From Candidatus Zixiibacteriota bacterium (GTDB lineage: Bacteria; Zixibacteria; MSB-5A5; GN15; FEB-12), in assembly GCA_016213305.1 (NCBI GenBank), contig JACRAV010000218.1, positions 1 through 7,947 on the forward strand: a DNA stretch of 7,947 bases. Reading direction: 5' to 3'. The position numbers and the translations under genes were made by a program. Each line of letters begins with the position of its first letter. The stretch's first letter is position 1. The notes under the pieces are model-generated. The model had not been told where the DNA came from, searched no databases, and worked only from the letters and a program-made list of their open reading frames with translations. Below, in pieces: positions 1 through 5,354 of this stretch.

Positions 1-2
1 CG

Positions 3-74
3 GCGACGCTGTCAGATCGGCATCAGTTGGGGCATCGGTTTCCGGGGACCTCCTTCTATTCTCAGATTGCGTAG
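3..74 (+). CDS. possible C-terminal tail of an upstream gene (partial)
   Basis: The reading frame is open from the window edge and stops at TAG 72-74, three bases before the deoC ATG. That spacing would fit an upstream operon member. Only about 23 codons are visible (beginning ATLSDRHQ, ending YSQIA), and I recognise no family. A second plus-strand frame is also open from base 2 to a TGA at 119-121, which would overlap deoC by about 44 bases, so the correct frame is undecided. This may equally be plain non-coding sequence. Confidence 0.2.
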   Translation, partial: ATLSDRHQLGHRFPGTSFYSQIA

Positions 75-77
75 AGT

Positions 78-764
78 ATGTCTGGCGATCCCCTGTTGAG
101 CGGGCTGAACCGCCGCATTGACCATACCCTGCTGAAGCCGGAGGCGGGGGCGAAAGATATCAGGCGGCTTTGTGATGAGGCACTCCAGTATCACTTTCAT
201 GCAGTTTGTGTCAATCCGGTCTGGGTTCGGCAGGCCTCCGATTGGTTGACCGGCTCGGATGTGGTGGTAGTGGCGGTGGCCGGGTTTCCCATTGGGGCCA
301 ATAGAACAGATATCAAAGTGGCTGAAGCGTGTGCCTCAGCCGAGGATGGCGCGACGGAGATTGATATGGTAGCCCAGATTGGCCTGCTCAGGGACGGGCA
401 GATGGCCGAAGTCGAGGCCGATATTCGCAAGGTGCGGCGAAACCTGCCGGAACCAGTCATGCTTAAAGTAATACTTGAAGTCGGCCTGCTGACGGCTGAG
501 CAGATGGGGTCGGGGGTGGAGTGCTGTGTCAATGCCGGGGCGGAGTATGTCAAGACCAGTACCGGCTTTTTCGGCCCATGTACGGCCGTACAGGTCGGTT
601 GGCTGAGCCGGTGCTCGGCGGGGCGAATCGGGGTGAAGGCATCGGGTGGAATCAGGACTCTGGAGCATGCCCGCTTGATGATCGAGGCGGGAGCCGGTCG
701 GCTGGGGACATCAGCCGGGGTGACCATTATGCAGGAACTGGCCCGTCTGGGACCGGCTGAATGA
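78..764 (+). CDS. deoC: deoxyribose-phosphate aldolase (DERA)
   Basis: This is a class I aldolase that splits 2-deoxy-D-ribose 5-phosphate into glyceraldehyde 3-phosphate and acetaldehyde in the cytoplasm, the last step of deoxynucleoside catabolism. The 228-residue protein is a typical length for the bacterial DeoC family and reads as a complete TIM barrel. The N-terminal signature IDHTLLKPEA is at residues 14-23 and VCVNPVWV at 43-50. EIDMV carries the catalytic Asp96. VKTSTGF (158-164) carries the Schiff-base Lys159, and VKASGGIRT (186-194) carries the second active-site Lys187. GAGRLGTSAG (205-214) is the phosphate-binding segment. All catalytic residues known from E. coli DERA (Asp102, Lys167, Lys201) have counterparts. 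The frame has a TAG at 72-74, so ATG 78 is the first possible ATG; the Shine-Dalgarno in front (GTAGAG) is weak. No other deo genes are visible. It lies about 40 bp upstream of the next gene and may or may not be co-transcribed with it. Confidence 0.97.
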   Translation: MSGDPLLSGLNRRIDHTLLKPEAGAKDIRRLCDEALQYHFHAVCVNPVWVRQASDWLTGSDVVVVAVAGFPIGANRTDIKVAEACASAEDGATEIDMVAQIGLLRDGQMAEVEADIRKVRRNLPEPVMLKVILEVGLLTAEQMGSGVECCVNAGAEYVKTSTGFFGPCTAVQVGWLSRCSAGRIGVKASGGIRTLEHARLMIEAGAGRLGTSAGVTIMQELARLGPAE

Positions 765-789
765 ATCTACCTGTTTTGGGGGAGTATGT

Positions 790-795
790 TATATT
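790..795 (+). promoter_or_regulatory. possible -10 element of a leaderless promoter
   Basis: TATATT lies in the deoC-to-805 gap, with nine bases between it and the ATG at 805. No Shine-Dalgarno occurs at normal distance before that ATG. This geometry is what a leaderless transcript starting on or near the A of the ATG would show. No convincing -35 hexamer sits 16-18 bases upstream, so this is only a suggestion based on position and an AT-rich hexamer in a GC-rich stretch. Confidence 0.2.
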
Positions 796-804
796 GTCGT
801 CGCT

Positions 805-996
805 ATGGAGAACAAGGGTCAGACGACCGGACGCCCGTTTGTGGGGGTCCATTTCACGTGCTGTAATGTGTATTCCCGCATTTATCTGAATGCGGACGGT
901 ACCGCCTTTGTGGGGTGGTGCCCGAAGTGTGCGGCGAAGACGACGGTCCGGGTCTCCACGACCGGCTCAACCAGCCGGTTTTTCACGGCCAAATGA
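805..996 (+). CDS. small conserved cysteine-containing (zinc-ribbon-like) protein
   Basis: This 63-residue protein has no assigned function. Residues 9-18 read GRPFVGVHFT and are followed by the pair Cys19-Cys20. A short aromatic stretch (YSRIYLNADGTAFVGW, 23-38) follows, then the knuckle CPKC at 39-42, and a basic, Thr/Ser-rich tail ending SRFFTAK. His16/Cys19/Cys20 together with Cys39/Cys42 could form one zinc site, which suggests a zinc-ribbon-like fold. From memory the pattern 'hydrophobic-GV-x-F-x-CC-x-VY-x-RIY ... GWCP+C ... SRFF' recurs as an uncharacterised short protein in diverse environmental bacteria, so I judge the gene real despite its size; this recollection was not searched. 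There is no signal peptide or membrane segment. It ends 10 bases before the archaemetzincin gene, which fits co-transcription. The frame contains no upstream in-frame ATG. Confidence 0.8.
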   Translation: MENKGQTTGRPFVGVHFTCCNVYSRIYLNADGTAFVGWCPKCAAKTTVRVSTTGSTSRFFTAK

Positions 997-1006
997 CGGG
1001 TTAGCG

Positions 1007-1549
1007 ATGTCTATTCTCAAGTCAAAGATCGTGGTGGTTCCGATGGGCGAGGTGGATTTCGTGCTGGTCAACAAGCTGGCGGGGAATATCGGGCCGGTGT
1101 TTAATCGCTCGGTCGATATCCTCAAGGGGATGAAGATGCCCACCGAGGCGTATAATGTGGTCCGGAACCAGTACTACGCCCAGGTGATTCTGTCCAAGAT
1201 CGAGCGGACCAAGGCCAACTCCCGCGAGAAAGTGATTGCCATTTGCGAAGAAGACCTGTATCTCCCGGACGAGACGTACGTGATGGGATGCTGTGATATG
1301 CTGTCGGGAACCTCGATTGTGTCGTTGTATCATATTCGGCAGGAGTTCTACGGACTCCCGGAGGATGAGAGCAAGATCTATCCTCGCCTGTACAAGGAAG
1401 TGGTGCACCAGGTGGCGCACCTGTTTGAGTTGAACGAATGCCGCAATCCGAAGTGTGTGAATTATTTCAGCCAGATGATGCTCGATATCGACAGCAAATC
1501 CGACAAGTTCTGCGACATCTGCCGCCGCCAACTGACCACCACCGGCTGA
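1007..1549 (+). CDS. archaemetzincin-family protein (peptidase M54) with degenerate active site
   Basis: This 180-residue protein matches archaemetzincins in length and layout. An N-terminal beta strand with the family's PMGEVD signature (residues 12-17) is followed by a central CEEDLYLPDETYVMGCCD stretch (80-97). A C-terminal metal-binding segment covers residues 134-172. The family consensus is HExxHxxGxxH, then a CX4CXM segment and a CxxC roughly 17 residues later. Here the segment reads HQVAHLFELNEC: His134 and His138 remain, but the catalytic Glu is Gln135, the Gly is Glu141 and the third zinc-ligand His is Glu144. The structural-zinc cysteines Cys145, Cys150, Cys169 and Cys172 are all kept, while the family Met is Asn152. 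The likely reading is a folded but proteolytically weak or inactive relative, possibly a binding protein. The start is ATG 1007: an ATG at 890 in the same frame would overlap the preceding gene heavily and add residues foreign to the family. Only a weak GGGTTAG precedes it. The gaps on both sides are 10-12 bases. Confidence 0.85.
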   Translation: MSILKSKIVVVPMGEVDFVLVNKLAGNIGPVFNRSVDILKGMKMPTEAYNVVRNQYYAQVILSKIERTKANSREKVIAICEEDLYLPDETYVMGCCDMLSGTSIVSLYHIRQEFYGLPEDESKIYPRLYKEVVHQVAHLFELNECRNPKCVNYFSQMMLDIDSKSDKFCDICRRQLTTTG

Positions 1550-1561
1550 GCGTGAGCGGCC

Positions 1562-3838
1562 ATGACGCTTGACCAGATTCTCGACTCCCTGCAGGCCGAT
1601 TCCGAATTTCGCGAGAATATCGCCCATTGGCGAACAATCCCGGCCCGCGCGCCGAAATTCGCCGATTTTCCGCAGGGTATAGATCGGCGTTTGATCAATA
1701 CCTTCATTCAGAGGGGAATCACCAAGCTCTATTCGCATCAGGCGGAGGCGGTCGCGAGTATCGGCAACGGGAATGATGTGGTGATTGTCACGCCGACGGC
1801 CTCGGGGAAGACGCTCTGCTACAACCTGCCGGTGCTGAACACCATCCTGAAAGACCCCAACGCGCGCGCCCTCTACCTCTTCCCCACCAAGGCATTGTCG
1901 CAGGATCAACTGGCGGAATTGTACGATCTGATCCAGCAACTCGATGTCGATATCAAGACCTATACGTTCGATGGCGACACGCCGCAGACGGCGCGCCGGG
2001 CGATTCGGAGCGCGGGGCATATTGTGGTGACCAATCCCGACATGCTCCATGCCGGCATTCTCCCCCACCACACCAAGTGGATCAAGCTGTTCGAGAATCT
2101 CAAATATGTGGTGATCGACGAGACCCATCACTATCGCGGAGTATTCGGCTCGCATCTGGCGAATGTCATCAAGCGGCTGAAGCGCATCTGCGAGTTCTAC
2201 GGTTCGCATCCGCAGTTTATCTGCTGTTCAGCCACGATTGCCAATCCGGGCGAGCTGGCCTCGCGGATTATCGGGCGGAAAGTCGTGACGATCGACAACA
2301 ACGGCGCGCCCTCGGGGGAGCGGCATTTTGTCATTTACAATCCGCCGGTGGTCAATAAACAGTTGGGAATCAGAAAGTCATCGCTGAACGAATCGGCGCG
2401 GGTGGCGGCAATGTTTTTGAGGCAAAAGGTCCAGACCATAGTTTTTGCCCATTACCGGTTATATGTGGAAGTCTTGCTGACCTATTTACAGCGGGAATTG
2501 AAGGGGGATTTCGGCGAGGGGATAAATATTGCCGGATACCGCGGCGGGTACCTTCCCAATGAACGGCGAAGGATCGAGCAGGGGCTTCGCGCCGGATCGA
2601 TCACCGGCGTGGTCTCGACCAATGCGCTGGAACTGGGGATCGATGTCGGTTCGCTCGATGTCTCGATCATTGTTGGGTACCCCGGCACGATTGCCTCGCT
2701 CTGGCAACAGGCAGGGCGGGCGGGACGGCGAAGCGGGACATCGCTGACGATCCTGATAGCCAATTCGACGGCGATCAATCAGTTTTTGTGCGCGGAACCG
2801 AGGTATATTTTCGAGCGGTCGCCGGAATCGGGGGTGATCGATCCGGACAATCTGATTATCAAGACATCGCACCTGAAATGCGCGGCGTTTGAACTGCCGT
2901 TCGACAAGAAGGAATATCAGGATGATGTCGGGGCCGGGAAGATTCTGGATTATCTGACCGAGCAGAAAGTGGTCCGAAAGACGAATGAACGGTATCACTG
3001 GTCATCGGAGATTTATCCGGCGCAGGAGGTGTCGCTCCGGTCGGCCTCGCCGGACAATTTTGTCATTTTGAACGAGTCGCGCAATGCGCAGGTGATCGGC
3101 GAAGTCGATTGGTTTTCCGCGCCGGTCTTTCTCCACCCGGAAGCGATTTATCTCCATGGCGCCCAGCAGTACCAGGTGACCCAGCTTGATTGGCAGGGGA
3201 AGAAGGCGTATGTGAAGGAAGTGGAGGTCGATTACTATACCGACGCCGAGACCAAGACCGACCTGAAAGTGCTGGCGGTGCATGACGAGACCGCAACTTT
3301 GGACGAGGCCCGTCTGCAGGTGGGGGAGGTATCGGTGACCTCGGTGACGGTGTTGTTCAAGAAGATCAAGTTTCAGACACACGAGAATATCGGGTCGGGT
3401 GAGCTTAAACTGCCCGAACTGGAGATGCACACCGAGGCGTTCTGGTATTCGTTCCCCGGCGATATCGCGTTCAAGGTGAAACTCGAGGGGTCGGCGTTTG
3501 GCGGCGCATTGCGGGGGCTGGCGAACATTCTGGGCCAGATGGCGCCGTTGTGGGTGATGTGCGACTCGCGCGATTTGCGGTCAATCTCACAGGTCCGGGC
3601 GCCGTTCACGGAGCGGCCGACGTTGTATATCTACGAAAATATACCCGGCGGAGTGGGATTGGCGCGGAAGATTTACAGCGAAGCCGATCGGTTGTTCGAG
3701 ACGACAATTGATCATATGCGCAAGTGCCCGTGCCAGTCGGGGTGTCCGGTCTGTGTGGGGCCATCACTGGAGGTGGGCGAGCTGGGAAAATCCGGGGCGA
3801 TCAAGTTGTTGGAGTATATGTTGGCGGTGGGGGGGTGA
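1562..3838 (+). CDS. DEAD/DEAH-box helicase with C-terminal DUF1998/MZB zinc module (MrfA/YprA, Hrq1-like)
   Basis: This is a superfamily 2 ATP-dependent DNA helicase of the kind typified by Bacillus MrfA (YprA) and yeast Hrq1, which act in repair of crosslinked or bulky DNA damage. In the 758 residues I see a Q-motif-like LYSHQ (56-60), Walker A TPTASGKT (77-84, Lys83), motif Ia LFPTKALSQDQ (106-116), motif Ib TNPD (157-160), motif II DETH (186-189) and motif III SAT (223-225). Motif IV is at IVFAHYR (293-299), motif V at STNALELGIDVG (352-363) and motif VI at QQAGRAGRR (382-390). The C-terminal half is the region that in MrfA/Hrq1 carries the MZB (DUF1998) module, and it ends in CPCQSGCPVCVG with Cys722, 724, 728 and 731 as the predicted metal-binding cluster. 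The length is normal and no motif is missing. It starts 12 bases after the archaemetzincin stop with a weak ribosome site. The DEDDh exonuclease partner MrfB is not in view. The stop is TGA 3836-3838, after a run of seven G. Confidence 0.95.
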   Translation: MTLDQILDSLQADSEFRENIAHWRTIPARAPKFADFPQGIDRRLINTFIQRGITKLYSHQAEAVASIGNGNDVVIVTPTASGKTLCYNLPVLNTILKDPNARALYLFPTKALSQDQLAELYDLIQQLDVDIKTYTFDGDTPQTARRAIRSAGHIVVTNPDMLHAGILPHHTKWIKLFENLKYVVIDETHHYRGVFGSHLANVIKRLKRICEFYGSHPQFICCSATIANPGELASRIIGRKVVTIDNNGAPSGERHFVIYNPPVVNKQLGIRKSSLNESARVAAMFLRQKVQTIVFAHYRLYVEVLLTYLQRELKGDFGEGINIAGYRGGYLPNERRRIEQGLRAGSITGVVSTNALELGIDVGSLDVSIIVGYPGTIASLWQQAGRAGRRSGTSLTILIANSTAINQFLCAEPRYIFERSPESGVIDPDNLIIKTSHLKCAAFELPFDKKEYQDDVGAGKILDYLTEQKVVRKTNERYHWSSEIYPAQEVSLRSASPDNFVILNESRNAQVIGEVDWFSAPVFLHPEAIYLHGAQQYQVTQLDWQGKKAYVKEVEVDYYTDAETKTDLKVLAVHDETATLDEARLQVGEVSVTSVTVLFKKIKFQTHENIGSGELKLPELEMHTEAFWYSFPGDIAFKVKLEGSAFGGALRGLANILGQMAPLWVMCDSRDLRSISQVRAPFTERPTLYIYENIPGGVGLARKIYSEADRLFETTIDHMRKCPCQSGCPVCVGPSLEVGELGKSGAIKLLEYMLAVGG

Positions 3839-3843
3839 GGGGG
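3837..3843 (+). promoter_or_regulatory. ribosome binding site for the GIY-YIG gene
   Basis: GAGGGGG, overlapping the helicase stop codon, lies four bases before the TTG at 3848. It supports that TTG as the start, because the upstream in-frame TGA (3836-3838) leaves no other candidate. The overlap with the stop codon implies translation coupled to the helicase. Confidence 0.5.
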
Positions 3844-3847
3844 CGAA

Positions 3848-4165
3848 TTGAGACGAAAGAAAGGGTGGCTATACATTCTCAAGTGCGCGGATGGGTCGTA
3901 TTACACTGGTTCTTCCTCAATGCTTGAACAACGCCTGCATCAACATGAGCTGGGCGCCGTTGAAGGATTTACCTCAAAACAGTTTCCATTTACGGTTGTT
4001 CTGGTGCTCGAGTTTACTATGATCTACGAAGCGGCGGCGGCGGAGAAACAAATCAAGGGATGGACGCGAAGAAAGAAAGAGGCCTTGATTGCGGGGAGGT
4101 TCGACCTGTTACATAACTTCGCCATTTGTCGTAACATCACACATTTTCGTAACAAGCCAAAGTGA
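3848..4165 (+). CDS. GIY-YIG nuclease superfamily protein (YhbQ/UPF0213-like)
   Basis: This is a small single-domain GIY-YIG protein of 105 residues, usual for the stand-alone bacterial subfamily. The N-terminal core reads GWLYILKCADGSYYTG (6-21), where LYI and YYTG replace the classic GIY and YIG, as is normal in this branch. The predicted catalytic Arg29 is in LEQRLHQH, and the predicted metal-binding Glu66 is in AEKQIKGW (65-72), so all key positions are present. The C-terminal part (CRNITHF, 94-100) is close to the tail seen in many members, so the gene seems complete rather than frayed. The precise biological substrate of this subfamily is poorly known; nuclease activity is inferred from the fold. 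The start is TTG (residues 2-7 RRKKGW), nine bases after the helicase stop and in the same frame, which suggests coupled translation with a DNA-processing helicase. Confidence 0.9.
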   Translation: MRRKKGWLYILKCADGSYYTGSSSMLEQRLHQHELGAVEGFTSKQFPFTVVLVLEFTMIYEAAAAEKQIKGWTRRKKEALIAGRFDLLHNFAICRNITHFRNKPK

Positions 4166-4170
4166 AGCAA

Positions 4171-4196
4171 ACGCGCTTCGACTCCGCTCAGCGCGT
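4171..4196 (+). repeat. palindromic intergenic repeat, copy 1
   Basis: The arms ACGCGCT (4171-4177) and AGCGCGT (4190-4196) are perfect complements around a 12-base loop TCGACTCCGCTC. The loop matches copy 2 (read on the minus strand) at 11 of 12 bases, while the arms differ. It starts six bases after the GIY-YIG stop codon. Confidence 0.7.
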
Positions 4197-4223
4197 CGTC
4201 AGACGGCCGAGGGCCGCTGACGA
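4196..4223. terminator. strong GC-rich hairpin, possible bidirectional transcript-end structure
   Basis: TCGTCAG-A-CGGCC (4196-4208) pairs with GGCCG-CTGACGA (4212-4223), giving 12 base pairs with a single bulged A and a GAG loop. It sits 30 bases after the GIY-YIG stop. There is no T-tract on either side, so termination would need Rho or the stem may simply protect the RNA 3' end. The terminator role is inferred from position and stability; the stem itself is directly visible. Confidence 0.4.
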
Positions 4224-4250
4224 GGTGCAGAACTACTTTCGTCGAATGCT

Positions 4251-4280
4251 TAGAGTTCTCCGCCAGAGTCGAGAACCCTG
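4251..4280 (-). repeat. possible diverged palindromic repeat (copy 4)
   Basis: GTTCTC (4255-4260) pairs with GAGAAC (4271-4276). Pairing extends to AG/CT outside one A-C mismatch. On the minus strand the interior reads TCGACTCTGGCGG, which resembles the TCGACTTCGCTC loop of the other copies only in its first half. It may be a degenerate family member or an unrelated stem. Confidence 0.35.
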
Positions 4281-4314
4281 ATGATCAGCACTGAATCTGC
4301 GACAATCGGAACGT

Positions 4315-4338
4315 CGCCCTGAGCGAAGTCGAAGGGCG
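4315..4338 (-). repeat. palindromic intergenic repeat, copy 2
   Basis: CGCCCT (4315-4320) and AGGGCG (4333-4338) pair around GAGCGAAGTCGA, which on the minus strand is TCGACTTCGCTC. This is the cleanest copy. The core CCTGAGCGAAGTCGAAGG is one I recall as a very common intergenic motif in environmental bacterial genomes. It is inverted relative to copies 1 and 3. Confidence 0.7.
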
Positions 4339-4345
4339 TTCGTCT

Positions 4346-4378
4346 GGCAGAACCACTTCGCTTCGCTCTGGTTTTGCC
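4346..4378 (+). repeat. palindromic intergenic repeat, copy 3 (long stem)
   Basis: GGCAGAACCA (4346-4355) pairs with TGGTTTTGCC (4369-4378) over ten positions with one G-U wobble. The 13-base loop CTTCGCTTCGCTC shares TTCGCTC with copy 2. The arms are unrelated in sequence to those of copies 1 and 2 but still fully complementary to each other. Confidence 0.65.
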
Positions 4379-4454
4379 CTACGGAACTACCGTCGAGTTT
4401 CGGCGCTCAACCCGACATCGACGGACAACGGCGAAGCGCGGCTCCCGCTCAATT

Positions 4455-5342
4455 CTATTGAGAATCGCGCTGAAACGATGTCGGATCATTCGATGGAATC
4501 GCGATGCGCGGATGCGACTCCGCGTTGGCCTGGCATCGATCCCACAACGACTTCCACAATCGATCATCGGGAAAGCTAAAACGTGAGTTTACGATATGAA
4601 GATAATCATCCCCCCGTATCAACCACGTGCCTGCCGCCCCAGACATTCCTCCAAGCGCACCTGTTACACTATCTGCTACAGAAGCCGGAAGTTCTACGCA
4701 GTACACCGACAATTGTGGATTCCGCCAAAACGCAAACGAGTCCCGTACAATCCAGTCGGCGGGCCACTGAGACGTGTCGTTTATCTTTCGACCACCGACT
4801 TCGACAAACTGCAGTTCTTTAGCCGTTGGCCGCCATTCCCGTTCGTCTGCCCGATGGGATGTATCCAGGAGAATCTTTCGAATGTCAAACAGTTCGGCGG
4901 GCACGGAATTGTCGCCGGGACGCACGTCTTGCTCAAGCCATCGCATGGTGATCCGCAAATCGGTACGCAGGAAAAGGCCGTACACTTCACCATCCAGAAC
5001 TGGATCATGAGCCCGGTAGTACTTCTCTTCCAAACTATCGACCATAACACGATTGATGGTCCGTCTTAGTTGCCCCAGAGCACGTTTTTCGAGTTGACCT
5101 CGCCAATATGCCGGGGGATACGAATGGGAAGTATTCAATTTCAAAGAAGAGCCGTCCGAATAGACAATCGCCAAGGGCACGTCCCATCGCTGGGGAGAAG
5201 ATAAGCCTCCAGCCCGCATTAGGACCGCAATTGCTTCCGGCGAACCAATTGCTTTCCTCTCGGTCGAACAGCCTAGAAGCGTCACCAGAATGCCGACAAG
5301 CGAAAGTACTCCGCAATGCCAACCGCCAGTTCTGCCCACCAT
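4455..5342 (-). CDS. uncharacterised lipoprotein encoded at the end of the MCE operon
   Basis: I do not recognise a named family. The protein is about 295 residues with a short basic/polar start, a hydrophobic segment (GVLSLVGILVTLLG) and a lipobox LLGC, so Cys25 (numbering from the preferred Met) should be lipidated after signal peptidase II cleavage. The mature part is a soluble, Trp-rich alpha/beta-looking domain with no further membrane segment. A stretch around residues 55-90 (VPLAIVYSDGSSLKL, then PPAYWRGQL) is reminiscent of uncharacterised proteins with a 'Y-x-DG ... PP-Y-x-G-x-L' pattern, which is a weak impression only. The start is chosen at ATG 5342-5340 because AGGA lies seven bases before it; another ATG at 5348-5346 would add two residues but leaves only one base to that AGGA. 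The ribosome site overlaps the TAG stop of the MCE gene, so translation is probably coupled. Position suggests an accessory role in lipid transport, as PqiC-type lipoproteins have in other MCE systems, but no homology to PqiC is evident. The stop is TAG at 4457-4455. Confidence 0.75.
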   Translation of the reverse strand: MVGRTGGWHCGVLSLVGILVTLLGCSTERKAIGSPEAIAVLMRAGGLSSPQRWDVPLAIVYSDGSSLKLNTSHSYPPAYWRGQLEKRALGQLRRTINRVMVDSLEEKYYRAHDPVLDGEVYGLFLRTDLRITMRWLEQDVRPGDNSVPAELFDIRKILLDTSHRADEREWRPTAKELQFVEVGGRKINDTSQWPADWIVRDSFAFWRNPQLSVYCVELPASVADSVTGALGGMSGAAGTWLIRGDDYLHIVNSRFSFPDDRLWKSLWDRCQANAESHPRIAIPSNDPTSFQRDSQ

Positions 5343-5349
5343 TTGCATA

Positions 5350-5354
5350 TCCTA
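5350..5354 (-). promoter_or_regulatory. ribosome binding site for the lipoprotein gene, overlapping the MCE stop
   Basis: On the minus strand TAGGA combines the MCE stop codon TAG (5354-5352) with an AGGA motif, seven bases upstream of the ATG at 5342. This decides between the two nearby ATGs and points to translational coupling. Confidence 0.5.

Larger units (their letters stand above)
4166..4454. other. convergent intergenic region rich in hairpins
   Basis: This is the tail-to-tail gap between the plus-strand helicase cluster and the minus-strand lipid-transport operon. I find no credible coding sequence in it: a 70-codon frame starting at 4374 is Arg-rich, lies antisense to the lipoprotein end and resembles nothing I know. 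The region holds several inverted repeats listed separately, plus weaker ones such as CCGTCGA (4390-4396) pairing with TCGACGG (4418-4424). A further stem, CTCAAT (4448-4453) with ATTGAG (4457-4462), overlaps the lipoprotein stop. No stem is followed on either strand by a T-run, so the transcript ends here, if they exist, are not classic intrinsic terminators. Confidence 0.7.

Noticed and set aside
20..57. Near-perfect Shine-Dalgarno (AAGGAGGT) on the minus strand followed by ATG
   Set aside because: The ATG is 12 bases away and opens only a seven-codon frame (MPQLMPI). No gene follows inside the window, so it is probably chance.
890..1006. Longer 219-codon start for the archaemetzincin gene
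   Set aside because: It would overlap the 63-residue gene by over 100 bases and add an Arg/Gly-rich segment absent from the family. ATG 1007 gives the usual 180 residues.
1022..2209. 395-codon minus-strand open frame antisense to the archaemetzincin and helicase genes
   Set aside because: It is a shadow frame of GC-rich coding sequence. It is full of His, Arg and Leu, matches no family, and lies opposite two clearly recognised genes.
3836..3838. Reassignment of TGA to Gly or another amino acid, making the helicase and nuclease one gene
   Set aside because: deoC, the 63-residue gene, the archaemetzincin, the GIY-YIG gene and mlaE all end properly at TGA at family-typical lengths, so TGA works as a stop here.
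4166..4454. CRISPR array or tRNA in the repeat-rich intergenic region
   Set aside because: The repeats are irregularly spaced, occur in both orientations and have differing arms; no constant spacer length exists. No tRNA cloverleaf or T-loop pattern was found.
4374..5069. Plus-strand open frames of 70-157 codons opposite the lipoprotein gene
   Set aside because: They lack recognisable motifs and are Arg/Ser/Pro-rich. The minus-strand frame has a start, ribosome site, signal peptide and lipobox and fits the operon.
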